Assembly (NCBI RefSeq): GCF_000717025.1
Contig: NZ_JNXG01000010.1
Coordinates: 1 to 64,000 of the forward strand
Source of the DNA: Streptomyces atroolivaceus
Lineage (GTDB): Bacteria; Actinomycetota; Actinomycetes; Streptomycetales; Streptomycetaceae
Reading direction: 5' to 3'
DNA: 64,000 nucleotides
Below, one piece after another: positions 8,221 to 16,805 of the stretch. Under the pieces are notes generated by a model. It saw only the letters and a program-made list of their open reading frames with translations, had not been told where the DNA came from and did not search any database. Every line of letters starts with the position of its first letter. Position 1 is the first letter of the stretch. The translations under genes were made by a program, and so were the position numbers.

Positions 8221-10266
8221 ATGACGTCCGCGACGCATGCCGAAGTCGCCGCGCTCCTGGAGCGCGCCCACCGGATCGGCTCCGACCCCCGCAACACCAA
8301 CTACGCCGGTGGCAACGCCTCGGCCAAGGCGACGGAGACCGACCCGGTCACCGGTGGCGAGGCCGAACTGCTCTGGGTCAAGGGCTCGGGCGGCGACCTC
8401 GGCACCCTGACCGAGGCCGGCCTCGCCGTGCTCCGGCTGGACCGGGTGCGAGCGCTCAAGGACGTGTACCCGGGGGTTGAGCGCGAGGACGAGATGGTAT
8501 CGGCGTTCGACTACTGCCTGCACGGCAAGGGGGGCGCCGCCCCTTCGATCGACACCGCGATGCACGCGCTCGTCGAGGCCGCGCACGTCGACCATCTGCA
8601 CCCGGACTCCGGGATCGCACTGGCGTGTGCGGCCGACGGCGAGAAGCTGACCGCCGAGTGCTTCGGTGACAAGGTCGCCTGGGTGGACTGGCGTCGGCCC
8701 GGCTTCCAGCTGGGTCTTGACATCGCGGCCGTCAAGGAGGCCAATCCGCAGGCGGTCGGTGTGATCCTGGGGGGTCACGGCATCACGGCATGGGGCGAGA
8801 CCTCCGAGGAATGTGAACGAAACGCCCTCTGGATGATCCGTACCGCCGAGACGTTCCTCGAGGAACACGGCAAGGCCGAGCCCTTCGGCCCCGTACTCCC
8901 GGGCCGGGCGGCCCTGGACGAGGAAGCGCGACGGGAGCGGGCCGCGGTCCTGGCTCCGGTGCTCCGCGGGCTGGCGTCCACCGACCGGCCCCAGGTGGGG
9001 CACTTCACCGACACGCCGCCCCTGCTGGACTTCCTCTCACGCGCCGAGCACCCCCGTCTCGCCGCTCTCGGCACGTCCTGTCCGGACCACTTCCTCCGTA
9101 CGAAGGTCAGCCCGCTGGTCCTCGACCTGCCGGCCGACGCGCCTCTGGAAGAGGCGGTGGCCCGCCTCCGGGTGCTCCATGCCGAGTACCGGGAGGCGTA
9201 CCGCGCGTACTACGAGCGCCACGCGGCGCCCGACTCGCCCGCGATGCGGGGGGCGGACCCGGCGATCGTGCTGGTGCCCGGCGTCGGCATGTTCTCGTTC
9301 GGCAAGGACAAGCAGACCGCCCGGGTCGCCGGGGAGTTCTACCTCAACGCCGTCAATGTGATGCGCGGCGCGGAAGCCGTCTCGGCGTACGCACCGATCG
9401 AGGAGTCCGAGAAGTTCCGCATCGAGTACTGGGAACTCGAGGAGGCGAAGCTCCGCCGGATGCCGAAGGCGAAGGCTCTGGCCACGCGGGTCGCGCTGGT
9501 CACGGGAGCCGGGTCCGGCATCGGCAAGGCCATCGCACACCGGCTCGTCGCAGAGGGCGCGTGTGTCGTCGTCGCGGACCTGAACGCCGTGAACGCGGCG
9601 GCTGTCGCCGAGGAGCTCGGCGGCCCGGACAAGGCCGTCGCCGTGACGGTGGATGTCACCTCCGAGGAGCAGATCGCCGACGCGTTCAAGGCCGCCGCAC
9701 TGGCCTTCGGCGGTGTGGACCTGGTCGTGAACAACGCCGGAATCTCCATCTCCAAGCCGCTGCTGGAGACCACGGCCCAGGACTGGGACCTGCAGCACGA
9801 CATCATGGCCCGCGGTTCGTTCCTGGTGTCCCGCGAGGCAGCGCGGGTGATGCGCGCGCAGGGGCTCGGCGGCGACATCGTCTACATCGCGTCCAAGAAC
9901 GCCGTGTTCGCGGGCCCCAACAACATCGCGTACTCGGCCACCAAGGCCGACCAGGCGCACCAGGTTCGGCTGCTGGCGGCCGAGCTCGGCGAGCACGGCA
10001 TCCGGGTCAACGGGGTCAACCCGGACGGGGTGGTACGTGGCTCCGGCATCTTCGCCGCGGGCTGGGGAGCCCAGCGCGCGGCGACCTACGGAATCGAGGA
10101 GGAGAAGCTGGGCGAGTTCTACGCCCAGCGCACGATCCTCAAGCGCGAGGTGCTCCCGGAGCATGTCGCCAACGCCGTGTTCGCCCTGACCGGCGGGGAC
10201 CTCACCCACACCACCGGCCTCCACATTCCCGTCGACGCCGGTGTGGCGGCGGCGTTCCTGCGCTGA
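8221..10266 (+). CDS. Bifunctional rhamnulose-1-phosphate aldolase / short-chain (lactaldehyde) dehydrogenase
   Basis: A 681-residue fusion. Residues 1 to about 400 are a class II aldolase domain (GGNASAKATE, LWVKGSGGDL, the zinc-binding HALVEAAHVDHLHPDSG and GGHGITAWG) that should split L-rhamnulose 1-phosphate into DHAP and L-lactaldehyde. From about 420, an SDR domain has GAGSGIGKA near residue 429, NNAG and the catalytic YSATK near residue 570, probably oxidising the lactaldehyde with NAD(P). This fusion is characteristic of rhamnose loci in Actinobacteria, Bacillus and rhizobia. GAAGGAA precedes ATG 8221. It lies 69 nt after the isomerase. Confidence 0.92.
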   Translation: MTSATHAEVAALLERAHRIGSDPRNTNYAGGNASAKATETDPVTGGEAELLWVKGSGGDLGTLTEAGLAVLRLDRVRALKDVYPGVEREDEMVSAFDYCLHGKGGAAPSIDTAMHALVEAAHVDHLHPDSGIALACAADGEKLTAECFGDKVAWVDWRRPGFQLGLDIAAVKEANPQAVGVILGGHGITAWGETSEECERNALWMIRTAETFLEEHGKAEPFGPVLPGRAALDEEARRERAAVLAPVLRGLASTDRPQVGHFTDTPPLLDFLSRAEHPRLAALGTSCPDHFLRTKVSPLVLDLPADAPLEEAVARLRVLHAEYREAYRAYYERHAAPDSPAMRGADPAIVLVPGVGMFSFGKDKQTARVAGEFYLNAVNVMRGAEAVSAYAPIEESEKFRIEYWELEEAKLRRMPKAKALATRVALVTGAGSGIGKAIAHRLVAEGACVVVADLNAVNAAAVAEELGGPDKAVAVTVDVTSEEQIADAFKAAALAFGGVDLVVNNAGISISKPLLETTAQDWDLQHDIMARGSFLVSREAARVMRAQGLGGDIVYIASKNAVFAGPNNIAYSATKADQAHQVRLLAAELGEHGIRVNGVNPDGVVRGSGIFAAGWGAQRAATYGIEEEKLGEFYAQRTILKREVLPEHVANAVFALTGGDLTHTTGLHIPVDAGVAAAFLR

Positions 10267-10280
10267 TCATGTGCCGCCCC

Positions 10281-10321
10281 GCCGCGCCCCGGACATGTTC
10301 CGTGAACACCCGGGGCGCGGC
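10281..10321 (+). terminator. Strong stem-loop between the aldolase gene and rhaB
   Basis: GCCGCGCCCCGG (10281-10292) pairs perfectly with CCGGGGCGCGGC (10310-10321). The loop contains a second stem, TGTTC-CGT-GAACA. The structure ends only 14 nt before the rhaB start codon, so it could be an intra-operon terminator, an attenuator or a translation-control hairpin. Confidence 0.65.
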
Positions 10322-10335
10322 GCTGTCCGGATCGG

Positions 10336-11829
10336 ATGAGATTCTCCATGCCTGCGACTTCACGACATGACCCGGTGTTCGCCGCGGTGGACCTGGGCGC
10401 CACCAGCGGCCGGGTGATCACCGGCAGGGTCGGCCCCGACGAACTGGTACTGACCGAGGCGCACCGCTTCGCCAACACGCCGGTCCGGCTCCCCGACGGC
10501 CTCCGCTGGGACGTACTCGCCCTGTACCAGGGCATCCTGGACGGACTGCGCGTGGCTGCACGCGGTGGCCCCGTCGCCTCGGTGGGCATCGACACCTGGG
10601 CCGTGGACTACGGTCTCCTGGACTCCGACGGGTCGCTCCTCGGCCTTCCGTTCCACTACCGCGACACGCGTAACGCAGCAGCTGCCGAGGAGGTCCTGGC
10701 ACACTTCGGCGCGCAGGAGCTGTACGGCGTCGGCGGGCTGCAGCATCTGCCGTTCAACACGGTCTTCCAACTGGCCGCCCACCGCTCGACAGCCCAGTGG
10801 CAGGCCGCCCGGACACTGCTGCTGATGCCCGATCTGCTGGTGTACTGGCTGACGGGGTCGGTGGGTGCCGAGGTGACCAACGCGTCGACGACCGGACTGT
10901 TCGACGCGCGCTCAGGCGGCTGGTCCCATGCTCTGATCGGACGGCTGGGACTGGAATCCTCCCTGTTCCCGGCCCTGCGTGAACCCGGCGAGCGAGCGGG
11001 TACCCTGCTTCCTCATGTCGCGGGGTTCACCGGGCTGCCGGCGGACACACCGGTGACGACCGTCGCCTCGCACGACACCGCGTCGGCCGTGGCCGCGGTC
11101 CCCGCAACGGAACCGGGATTCGCCTATGTGTCCTGCGGTACGTGGTCGTTGGCGGGCCTCGAACTGGACGCACCGGTGCTGACCGAGCAGTCGAGGGCGG
11201 CGAATTTCACCAACGAACGCGGAGTGGACGGCACCGTTCGCTATCTCCGCAACATCATGGGGATGTGGCTGCTGGAGGAATGCCGTCGCACGTGGGAACG
11301 CGACGGGACGTCGACGAGCCTCGCGAGTCTCCTCGCGGATGCTGCGCGTGCCCGGCCGTTCGCCGCCGTGATCGACCCGGATGATCCGGCGTTCCTGGCA
11401 CCGGGTGACATGCCGTCACGGATCGACGCCGCTCTCACCAGGAGCGGACAGAGGACACCGGACGGCCCTGGCGGTTACGTTCGGTGCGTGCTGGAGAGCC
11501 TGGCACTGGCTCATCGCAGGACACTGCGCGAGGCCGCCGAGCTGGCGGGCCGGGAGCTGACACGGGTCCACCTCGTCGGCGGCGGTTCGCGCAACGAACT
11601 GCTCTGCCAGTGGACCGCCGACGCAACCGGCCTGCCGGTCACCGCAGGCCCCGCCGAGGCCACCGCGCTCGGCAACGTACTGCTGCAGGCACGGGCCCAC
11701 GGGCTGGTGGGCGGGCTGACGGACATGCGCAGGCTCGTCGCGCGCACCCAGGAACTGCGCCACTACACCCCGCGGGGGGACCCGGGGGCATGGGACCGGG
11801 CCGCGGACCTGGCGGCGGTAGTCGGATGA
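10336..11829 (+). CDS. rhaB: Rhamnulokinase
   Basis: Phosphorylates L-rhamnulose with ATP. The 497-residue FGGY-family kinase has the N-terminal phosphate-binding AAVDLGATSGRV, WAVDYGLLD, the sugar-binding region LPFHYRDTRN and NTVFQL, and the C-terminal ATP-binding pieces ASHDTASAV, YVSCGTWSLAG, NIMGMWLLEECRRTW and HLVGGGSRN. ATG 10336 and ATG 10348 are both possible; GGATGAG is well placed for 10348. It completes the rhamnose pathway with the two preceding genes but is separated from them by a strong hairpin. A terminator follows. Confidence 0.92.
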   Translation: MRFSMPATSRHDPVFAAVDLGATSGRVITGRVGPDELVLTEAHRFANTPVRLPDGLRWDVLALYQGILDGLRVAARGGPVASVGIDTWAVDYGLLDSDGSLLGLPFHYRDTRNAAAAEEVLAHFGAQELYGVGGLQHLPFNTVFQLAAHRSTAQWQAARTLLLMPDLLVYWLTGSVGAEVTNASTTGLFDARSGGWSHALIGRLGLESSLFPALREPGERAGTLLPHVAGFTGLPADTPVTTVASHDTASAVAAVPATEPGFAYVSCGTWSLAGLELDAPVLTEQSRAANFTNERGVDGTVRYLRNIMGMWLLEECRRTWERDGTSTSLASLLADAARARPFAAVIDPDDPAFLAPGDMPSRIDAALTRSGQRTPDGPGGYVRCVLESLALAHRRTLREAAELAGRELTRVHLVGGGSRNELLCQWTADATGLPVTAGPAEATALGNVLLQARAHGLVGGLTDMRRLVARTQELRHYTPRGDPGAWDRAADLAAVVG

Positions 11830-11833
11830 GCGG

Positions 11834-11875
11834 CTCTCCGGACCCGCTCCGCCGACGTGCGGCGGGTCCGGAGAG
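11834..11875. terminator. Bidirectional terminator between rhaB and the HIBYL-CoA hydrolase gene
   Basis: 13-bp perfect stem CTCTCCGGACCCG (11834-11846) and CGGGTCCGGAGAG (11863-11875), between convergent genes. Confidence 0.75.
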
Positions 11876-11902
11876 ATCGCGTACGGGCGGTGGGCCGAGG
11901 AG

Positions 11903-12961
11903 TCAGGTCGCCGCCAGGCCGAGTTCCTGGTCACCCAGCGGTGCGAAGTAGCGGGCGACCTCCGCAGCGGTGACGTCGCCGGGCTCGGCGGGGCGCCATC
12001 GCGGGGTGCGGTCCTTGTCGATGATCCGGGCGCGCACCCCCTCCACCAGGTCATGTCCCGTGAAGGCCCTGCAGGAGACACGGAATTCCTGGTCGAGGGC
12101 GGCTTCGAGGCTGCTGAGGTGCGCGGCACGGCGTACGGCGGCCAGAGTGACCTTGAGCGCGGTGGGTGATGCCGTGAGGAGCGCGGCGGCGGCCTCCTTC
12201 GCGGCGGGCAGCCCGCTCTTCTCCAGCCGTCCGATGATCTCCTCGACGGTCTCGGCGGCGTAGCAGTCGTCGATCCACGCTCGGTGCGCCGCGAGTTCCC
12301 CTTCCGGAGCGTCGGTCGCGTACCGCCGTACGGTGTCCACCACCTCGCCGGGTGTGGCGCACCGGGCGAGTGCGGAGGTCAGGTCGGCGAGGTGCTGCGA
12401 CGGGACGAAGTGGTCGGCCAGTCCGCACAGGATGGCGTCGGCCGCCTGGACGGCCCGGCCGGTGAGTGCGAGGTGGGTGCCGAGCTCGCCCGGTGCACCG
12501 GCCAGCAGGTAGGTGCCTCCCACATCCGGAATGAAGCCGATCCCGGTCTCCGGCATCGCCACGCGAGAGCGCTCGGTGACGATGCGCACGTCACCGTGCG
12601 CCGAGATGCCCACCCCGCCGCCCATGACGATGCCGTCCATGAGGGCTACATACGGTTTCCGGAACCTGGCGATCCTGGCGTTGAGGCGGTACTCGTCACG
12701 CCAGAAGTCCACGGAGGCACGACGGCCCGCGCGGGCGTCCTCGTAGATCGACCGGATGTCGCCGCCCGCACAGAGGCCCCGCCCACCTGCCCCGCCGATG
12801 ACCACGGCGGTGACCGTGTCGTCCTCCGCGGCGAGGGTGAGCGCTTCGCCGATGCCTCTCACCATGCTGTGCGTGAGGGCGTTCAGGGCACGGGGGCGAT
12901 TGAGTGTGATGTGCAGGACGTGGCCCTCGGTGTGCAGCAGGACGGGCTCGTCGTCGTTCAT
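11903..12961 (-). CDS. Enoyl-CoA hydratase/isomerase family, 3-hydroxyisobutyryl-CoA hydrolase type
   Basis: A 352-residue crotonase-fold protein. CAGGDIRSIYED and FWRDEYRLNARI, followed by YVALMDGIVMGGGVGIS and AMPETGIGFIPDVGG, are hallmarks of HIBYL-CoA hydrolases, which release 3-hydroxyisobutyrate in valine catabolism. The length also fits that subgroup rather than the roughly 260-residue enoyl-CoA hydratases. The C-terminal RARIIDKDRTPRWRP segment is typical too. GGAG lies 8 nt before ATG 12961. It is divergent from the PP2C gene, with no valine genes adjacent. Confidence 0.85.
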   Translation of the reverse strand: MNDDEPVLLHTEGHVLHITLNRPRALNALTHSMVRGIGEALTLAAEDDTVTAVVIGGAGGRGLCAGGDIRSIYEDARAGRRASVDFWRDEYRLNARIARFRKPYVALMDGIVMGGGVGISAHGDVRIVTERSRVAMPETGIGFIPDVGGTYLLAGAPGELGTHLALTGRAVQAADAILCGLADHFVPSQHLADLTSALARCATPGEVVDTVRRYATDAPEGELAAHRAWIDDCYAAETVEEIIGRLEKSGLPAAKEAAAALLTASPTALKVTLAAVRRAAHLSSLEAALDQEFRVSCRAFTGHDLVEGVRARIIDKDRTPRWRPAEPGDVTAAEVARYFAPLGDQELGLAAT

Positions 12962-13139
12962 GTGTGCGCTCCGGTCAGCCGTGGACGATCTCTGCCCGCC
13001 ATTCTGCGACGGCCACCGCGGGAGCCAGGTGCCGGGTCTGCCGCGGAACCGCTGTGGCACTCCCGCATCGCGGGCTCGACAATTGAGACCTACGGGCCGC
13101 GACGTCCAGCAGCCCCGCCGGACGACCTCCGGAGGAGGC

Positions 13140-15233
13140 ATGACCGACCCTTCACGGCGACCAGACGACGAAGCAGCGTCGCGGCTCCGGCTCGAACGCC
13201 GGCGCGCCGGTGAGACCGGGACCGATGAGCGCCTCGCCCTGAACCGGACCGGCAGCTTCGAGTGGGACCTCGACGCCCGGACCGTGGACGTCGACGAGGC
13301 CGGGCTGATGGTCTTCGGCCTGGACGCCGCCACCTTCGAGGCGTCGCCGGCGGCCGTGATCGACCGGCTGGATGCGACTGATCGGGCACGCCTGGAGACC
13401 ACCATCGATGAGGCGATCTCCGGCGGGAGCAGCTCCTACAGTGTCCATTTCCAGGTGCCCATGGAGGACGGGAGCCGCCAGTGGACGCACGTCCAGGCTC
13501 GGATCCTGCGGTCCGAGGACGGCCGGGCACACCGCGTCATCGGTGTGGTGCGGGACGCGACGGCCGAGGTCACCCATTCGGCCTTCGTGCTGGATCTGGA
13601 AAAACGCCGCCGCCGCCAGACGAGCATCGTCGAACGCACCACTGCCGCGATGTCACGCGCGGTGACCGTGGACGACGTCACAGCAGCGCTCACCGGCCCT
13701 GGCGGCCTGGTAGGGATCGGTGCCGACGGGCTGGCCCTCGGGCTGGTGGAGAACTCCGCGCTCAAGATCATCGCGCTGAGCGGTGACTCGGTGGAGGTCC
13801 TCGAAGGTCTGGGTTCCGGAGAGCTCGACGCGACACTTCCCCTGGGCGACACGATCCTCAGCGGGCGCCCCCGCTTCATCACCTCACTCGGATCACTGAT
13901 CCGGCGTTATCCGGTGCTGGAACCGCACATCGGCGAACTGAACTTCCACGCCGTCGCGTACCTTCCGCTGATAGCACAGGCCCGCTCCCTGGGCGGGCTC
14001 GCTCTCTTCTACCGCGAGCGGACGGTGTTCAGCGCGGACGAGAGGATCCTGTGTCTGGGGCTGGCCGCCATCGTGGCCCAGTCGTTGCAGCGGGCGATCC
14101 TCTTCGACGAGGAACGCGAATTCGCCACGGGACTCCAGTCGGCCATGCTCCCTCGCCGGATCCAGGAGATCGAGGGGGGCGAGATCGCGGTCCGCTATCA
14201 CGCGGCGTGGAGCGGGCGCGAGGTCGGCGGCGACTGGTACGACGTGATCACGCTTCCCAGGGGCCGCATCGGTGTGGTGGTGGGAGATGTGCAGGGACAC
14301 GACACTCACGCCGCGGCGATCATGGGCCAACTGCGAATCGCCCTGCGCGCGTACGCCGCCGAGGGGCACCCGCCGGCGACCGTGCTGGCACGGGCCTCCC
14401 GCTTCCTGGCCGAGCTGGACACCGACCGGTTCGCGACGTCGACGTACGCGCAGGTGGACCTGGCCACGGGAGCGGTGCGCGTGGCGCGCGCAGGCCACTT
14501 CGGACCACTGATCAGGCATACCGACGGGCGGGTGGGGGTTCCTCAGGTGCGCGGAGGCCTGCCGCTGGGAATCTCCACGGACTTCCATGACGAGGAGTAT
14601 CCGGAGACCCGCCTCGACCTGGTCCCGGGCGAGACCCTCGTCCTGTACACCGACGGGCTGGTCGAGGAACCGGGTGCGGATGTCGACGCGGGTGTCGCGG
14701 CACTGATCCATGAGGTGAGCGGCGGGCCCGACGGTGCCGAGGCTTTGGCCGACCATCTGTCGGACCGGTTGTGGGAGCGGTGGGGCTCGGGCGACGACGT
14801 GGCGCTGCTTGTCCTGCGGCGCAGCCCGGATCTCGGGTCTCCGCGTGCTCCCCGGCTGCACCAGTACATCCATCAGGCGGATCCGCAGGGACTCTCGGAG
14901 GCCAGGTCGATCGTGCGGCAGGCACTGACCGAATGGGACCTCGCCGGTCTGGCGGACGACGCCGAGCTGGTGACCGGGGAACTGCTGGTGAACGTGCTGC
15001 TGCACACGGAGGGCGGGGCGGTCCTGACCCTGGAGGTACTGCCGGAGCCCGTTCGGCGCATCAGACTGTCGGTTCAGGACCGCTCGAGTGTCTGGCCGCG
15101 GCGGCGCACCCCGGGAGAGACGTCAACGTCCGGACGGGGGTTGCTGCTTCTCGACGCGGTCGCCGAACGCTGGGGAATCGAGCCTCGGGGGGAGGGCAAG
15201 GCCGTCTGGTGCGAGATCGGCCCCATTTCCTGA
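13140..15233 (+). CDS. SpoIIE/PP2C-type phosphatase with PAS, GAF and HATPase domains
   Basis: A 697-residue soluble signalling protein. Domains in order are PAS (about 30-140), GAF (about 150-310), PP2C/SpoIIE (about 325-560, with EVGGDWYDVITLP, GDVQGHD, RAGHFGP, LYTDGLVE and GDDVALLVL) and a C-terminal anti-sigma-like ATPase (about 580-697, ELVTGELLVNVLLHT and GRGLLLLDAVAERWG). It would dephosphorylate an anti-anti-sigma factor and may also act as an anti-sigma kinase, coupling a sensory input to an alternative sigma factor. GGAGGAGG precedes ATG 13140. No sigma factor is next to it. Its stop codon lies in the first copy of a 24-bp tandem repeat. Confidence 0.9.
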   Translation: MTDPSRRPDDEAASRLRLERRRAGETGTDERLALNRTGSFEWDLDARTVDVDEAGLMVFGLDAATFEASPAAVIDRLDATDRARLETTIDEAISGGSSSYSVHFQVPMEDGSRQWTHVQARILRSEDGRAHRVIGVVRDATAEVTHSAFVLDLEKRRRRQTSIVERTTAAMSRAVTVDDVTAALTGPGGLVGIGADGLALGLVENSALKIIALSGDSVEVLEGLGSGELDATLPLGDTILSGRPRFITSLGSLIRRYPVLEPHIGELNFHAVAYLPLIAQARSLGGLALFYRERTVFSADERILCLGLAAIVAQSLQRAILFDEEREFATGLQSAMLPRRIQEIEGGEIAVRYHAAWSGREVGGDWYDVITLPRGRIGVVVGDVQGHDTHAAAIMGQLRIALRAYAAEGHPPATVLARASRFLAELDTDRFATSTYAQVDLATGAVRVARAGHFGPLIRHTDGRVGVPQVRGGLPLGISTDFHDEEYPETRLDLVPGETLVLYTDGLVEEPGADVDAGVAALIHEVSGGPDGAEALADHLSDRLWERWGSGDDVALLVLRRSPDLGSPRAPRLHQYIHQADPQGLSEARSIVRQALTEWDLAGLADDAELVTGELLVNVLLHTEGGAVLTLEVLPEPVRRIRLSVQDRSSVWPRRRTPGETSTSGRGLLLLDAVAERWGIEPRGEGKAVWCEIGPIS

Positions 15234-15301
15234 CGCCGCACCCCTCTGCTTTCGTGACGCCGCACCCCTCTGCTTTCCTGACGCTGCACCCCTCTGCTGC
15301 T
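15230..15301. repeat. Three tandem copies of a 24-bp unit
   Basis: Unit: (C/G)TGACGC(C/T)GCACCCCTCTGCTTTC. Copies at 15230-15253, 15254-15277 and 15278-15301, the last diverging at its end. The first copy supplies the TGA stop codon of the PP2C gene. Confidence 0.85.
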
Positions 15302-15333
15302 CCTGCGGATGTTTCGGCGATGGAACACCGCGA

Positions 15334-15366
15334 GGGCGTATCGCATCGGAGTGATGCGATACGCCC
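15334..15366. terminator. Bidirectional terminator
   Basis: 14-bp perfect stem GGGCGTATCGCATC (15334-15347) and GATGCGATACGCCC (15353-15366) with a 5-nt loop, between the convergent PP2C and surface-protein genes. Confidence 0.8.
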
Positions 15367-15419
15367 CCGCCCGGCTCGCCGGTGATTTCCCACCGTCGGA
15401 CCGGGGTGGCTAGGACGCG

Positions 15420-16073
15420 TCAGTGCTGCGCGCTGCGGCGCTTGCGGACGGACCACAGGATTCCGCCGCCCGCGAGCAGAACCGCGAGCGCGGCTCCGCC
15501 GATGACGGGCGTGGCGGACGACGAACCGGTCTCGGCGAGGTCCGGTGCGCTGCTGCTCGGCTCAGCCGGCGCAGGCGCGGCCTCGGTGGCGGTCTCGCTA
15601 GGCGTCGCGCTGGGCTCGGGCGTCTCCGAAGCCGGCGGCTCCGTGCTCGGGGCCTCCGAAGGGGTCACCTCGGTCGGGGTGGGCGACGGTGTCTCCGGAG
15701 TCTCACCCTCGCAGACCGGAGCGGTCTTCGTCTGGTCGACGGAGTACTTGTCGTCGTCCCCGGCCTTGACGACGAGGCGAACCGTGAGCTCCTTGTCGTG
15801 CTTCGGGAGCTGCAGCGGCGTCTTCGTGCTGAAGTCCCGGCCGAACTTGGTCGGGGCAAGCAGCTGCTCACCGCCCACGACGGAGACCGTCACCTCGTTG
15901 GTGGCGTCACCCGAGTAGGCCGTCAGGTTGAGCGTGACTTCGGAGCAGGTCACGGCCCAGGTGGGGGTGTGAGCTGCGGCCGGGCCGGCGGTGATGACCC
16001 CGCCCGCCAGGCCGACTACCGCAGCGGCCGCGAATGCTCCCGCGCCACGCCACGATCTCCTGGGTATGGTCAT
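15420..16073 (-). CDS. LAXTG-anchored cell-surface protein
   Basis: A 217-residue exported protein. An N-terminal signal peptide ends AGPAAAHT. A compact beta-rich domain of about 100 residues with two cysteines follows (TCSEVTLNLTAYSGD... TAPVCEG), then a Pro/Thr/Ser/Glu-rich stalk, then the sortase signal LAETG, a hydrophobic helix and RKRRSAQH. The Streptomyces class E sortases recognise LAXTG, so it should be covalently linked to peptidoglycan. It recalls short chaplin-neighbour surface proteins, but its ligand is unknown. GGAGGAAG precedes ATG 16073. No sortase gene is nearby. Confidence 0.85.
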   Translation of the reverse strand: MTIPRRSWRGAGAFAAAAVVGLAGGVITAGPAAAHTPTWAVTCSEVTLNLTAYSGDATNEVTVSVVGGEQLLAPTKFGRDFSTKTPLQLPKHDKELTVRLVVKAGDDDKYSVDQTKTAPVCEGETPETPSPTPTEVTPSEAPSTEPPASETPEPSATPSETATEAAPAPAEPSSSAPDLAETGSSSATPVIGGAALAVLLAGGGILWSVRKRRSAQH

Positions 16074-16128
16074 GGATTCTTCCTCCATATGAGTACACCG
16101 CTGAGATGGCGGTGGGGCGCACAGTACT

Positions 16129-16147
16129 GCCCCCTGCCGCAGGGGGC
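16129..16147. promoter_or_regulatory. 9-1-9 perfect palindrome upstream of the LAXTG gene
   Basis: GCCCCCTGC-C-GCAGGGGGC, 56 nt upstream of the surface-protein start. The one-base centre cannot form a hairpin loop, so it is more likely a protein-binding site than a terminator. No regulator is assigned. Confidence 0.35.
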
Positions 16148-16276
16148 GCACCCGCCCCATGCCTCAACGACGCGTCAACCATGCTCATATCGACGCTAGT
16201 TGGGACATGACGGACACGTCAGGATGGCCGGAAGACGCTGTGCTCACACACGATCCGGCGGCCTGTGAGGGTGGTT

Positions 16277-16765
16277 TCAGAGGGGCTTGTACATGATGTG
16301 CAGGCCCACATAGCCTTGTTCGGGGTGCTTGAATCCTTCCGGCAGGGTCCCGATGACCTCGAAGCCGAGGGAGCGGTACAACCGCACGGCGTGAGTATTC
16401 GTCTCCACCACGGCGTTGAACTGCATGGCGCGATAACCCGCCGTACGCGCCCAGTCCACGGTGTATTCACACAGGGCTCTGCCCACGCCGCGGCCGGAGC
16501 ACTCCGGGGCGACCATGTAACTGGCACTGGCGACGTGCGAGCCGTTGCCCATCTGGTTTCTGTTCATCTTGGCTGTACCGAGGACGGCCCCTGCGTCATC
16601 GACCGCGACAACCGTGCGGTCCGGGTCCGAGAGGAGCCACCAGTCCCGGGCCGTGTCCTCACCAAGATCCACAGGGTAGGTGAAAGTCTCGCCCGCTGCG
16701 ACGATGGCGTGGAAGAACGGCCAGATCGAGGGCCAGTCGTTGCTGGTGGCTTGTCTGATCAACAT
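16277..16765 (-). CDS. GNAT family N-acetyltransferase
   Basis: A 162-residue single-domain acetyltransferase. It begins MLIRQATSNDWPSIWPFFHAI and shows the acetyl-CoA-binding signature VAPECSGRGVGRALCEYTVDWA followed by NAVVETNTHAVRLYRSLGFEVIGTLPEGF, the usual GNAT motifs A and B. The GFKHPEQGYVGLHIMYKPL ending resembles phosphinothricin or ribosomal-type acyltransferases. The substrate cannot be inferred. The start at ATG 16765 has only a weak Shine-Dalgarno. The domain-complete N-terminus supports it over a longer upstream frame. Confidence 0.8.
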   Translation of the reverse strand: MLIRQATSNDWPSIWPFFHAIVAAGETFTYPVDLGEDTARDWWLLSDPDRTVVAVDDAGAVLGTAKMNRNQMGNGSHVASASYMVAPECSGRGVGRALCEYTVDWARTAGYRAMQFNAVVETNTHAVRLYRSLGFEVIGTLPEGFKHPEQGYVGLHIMYKPL

Positions 16766-16805
16766 GGGGCCAAGATGCCTGGACGGCCAGCCCCGCACAA
16801 TCGCT

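Noticed and set aside
7381..9003. 540-aa minus-strand reading frame opposite rhaI and the aldolase gene
   Set aside because: A codon-bias shadow in high-GC DNA. The plus-strand genes have clear family motifs, and this frame has none.
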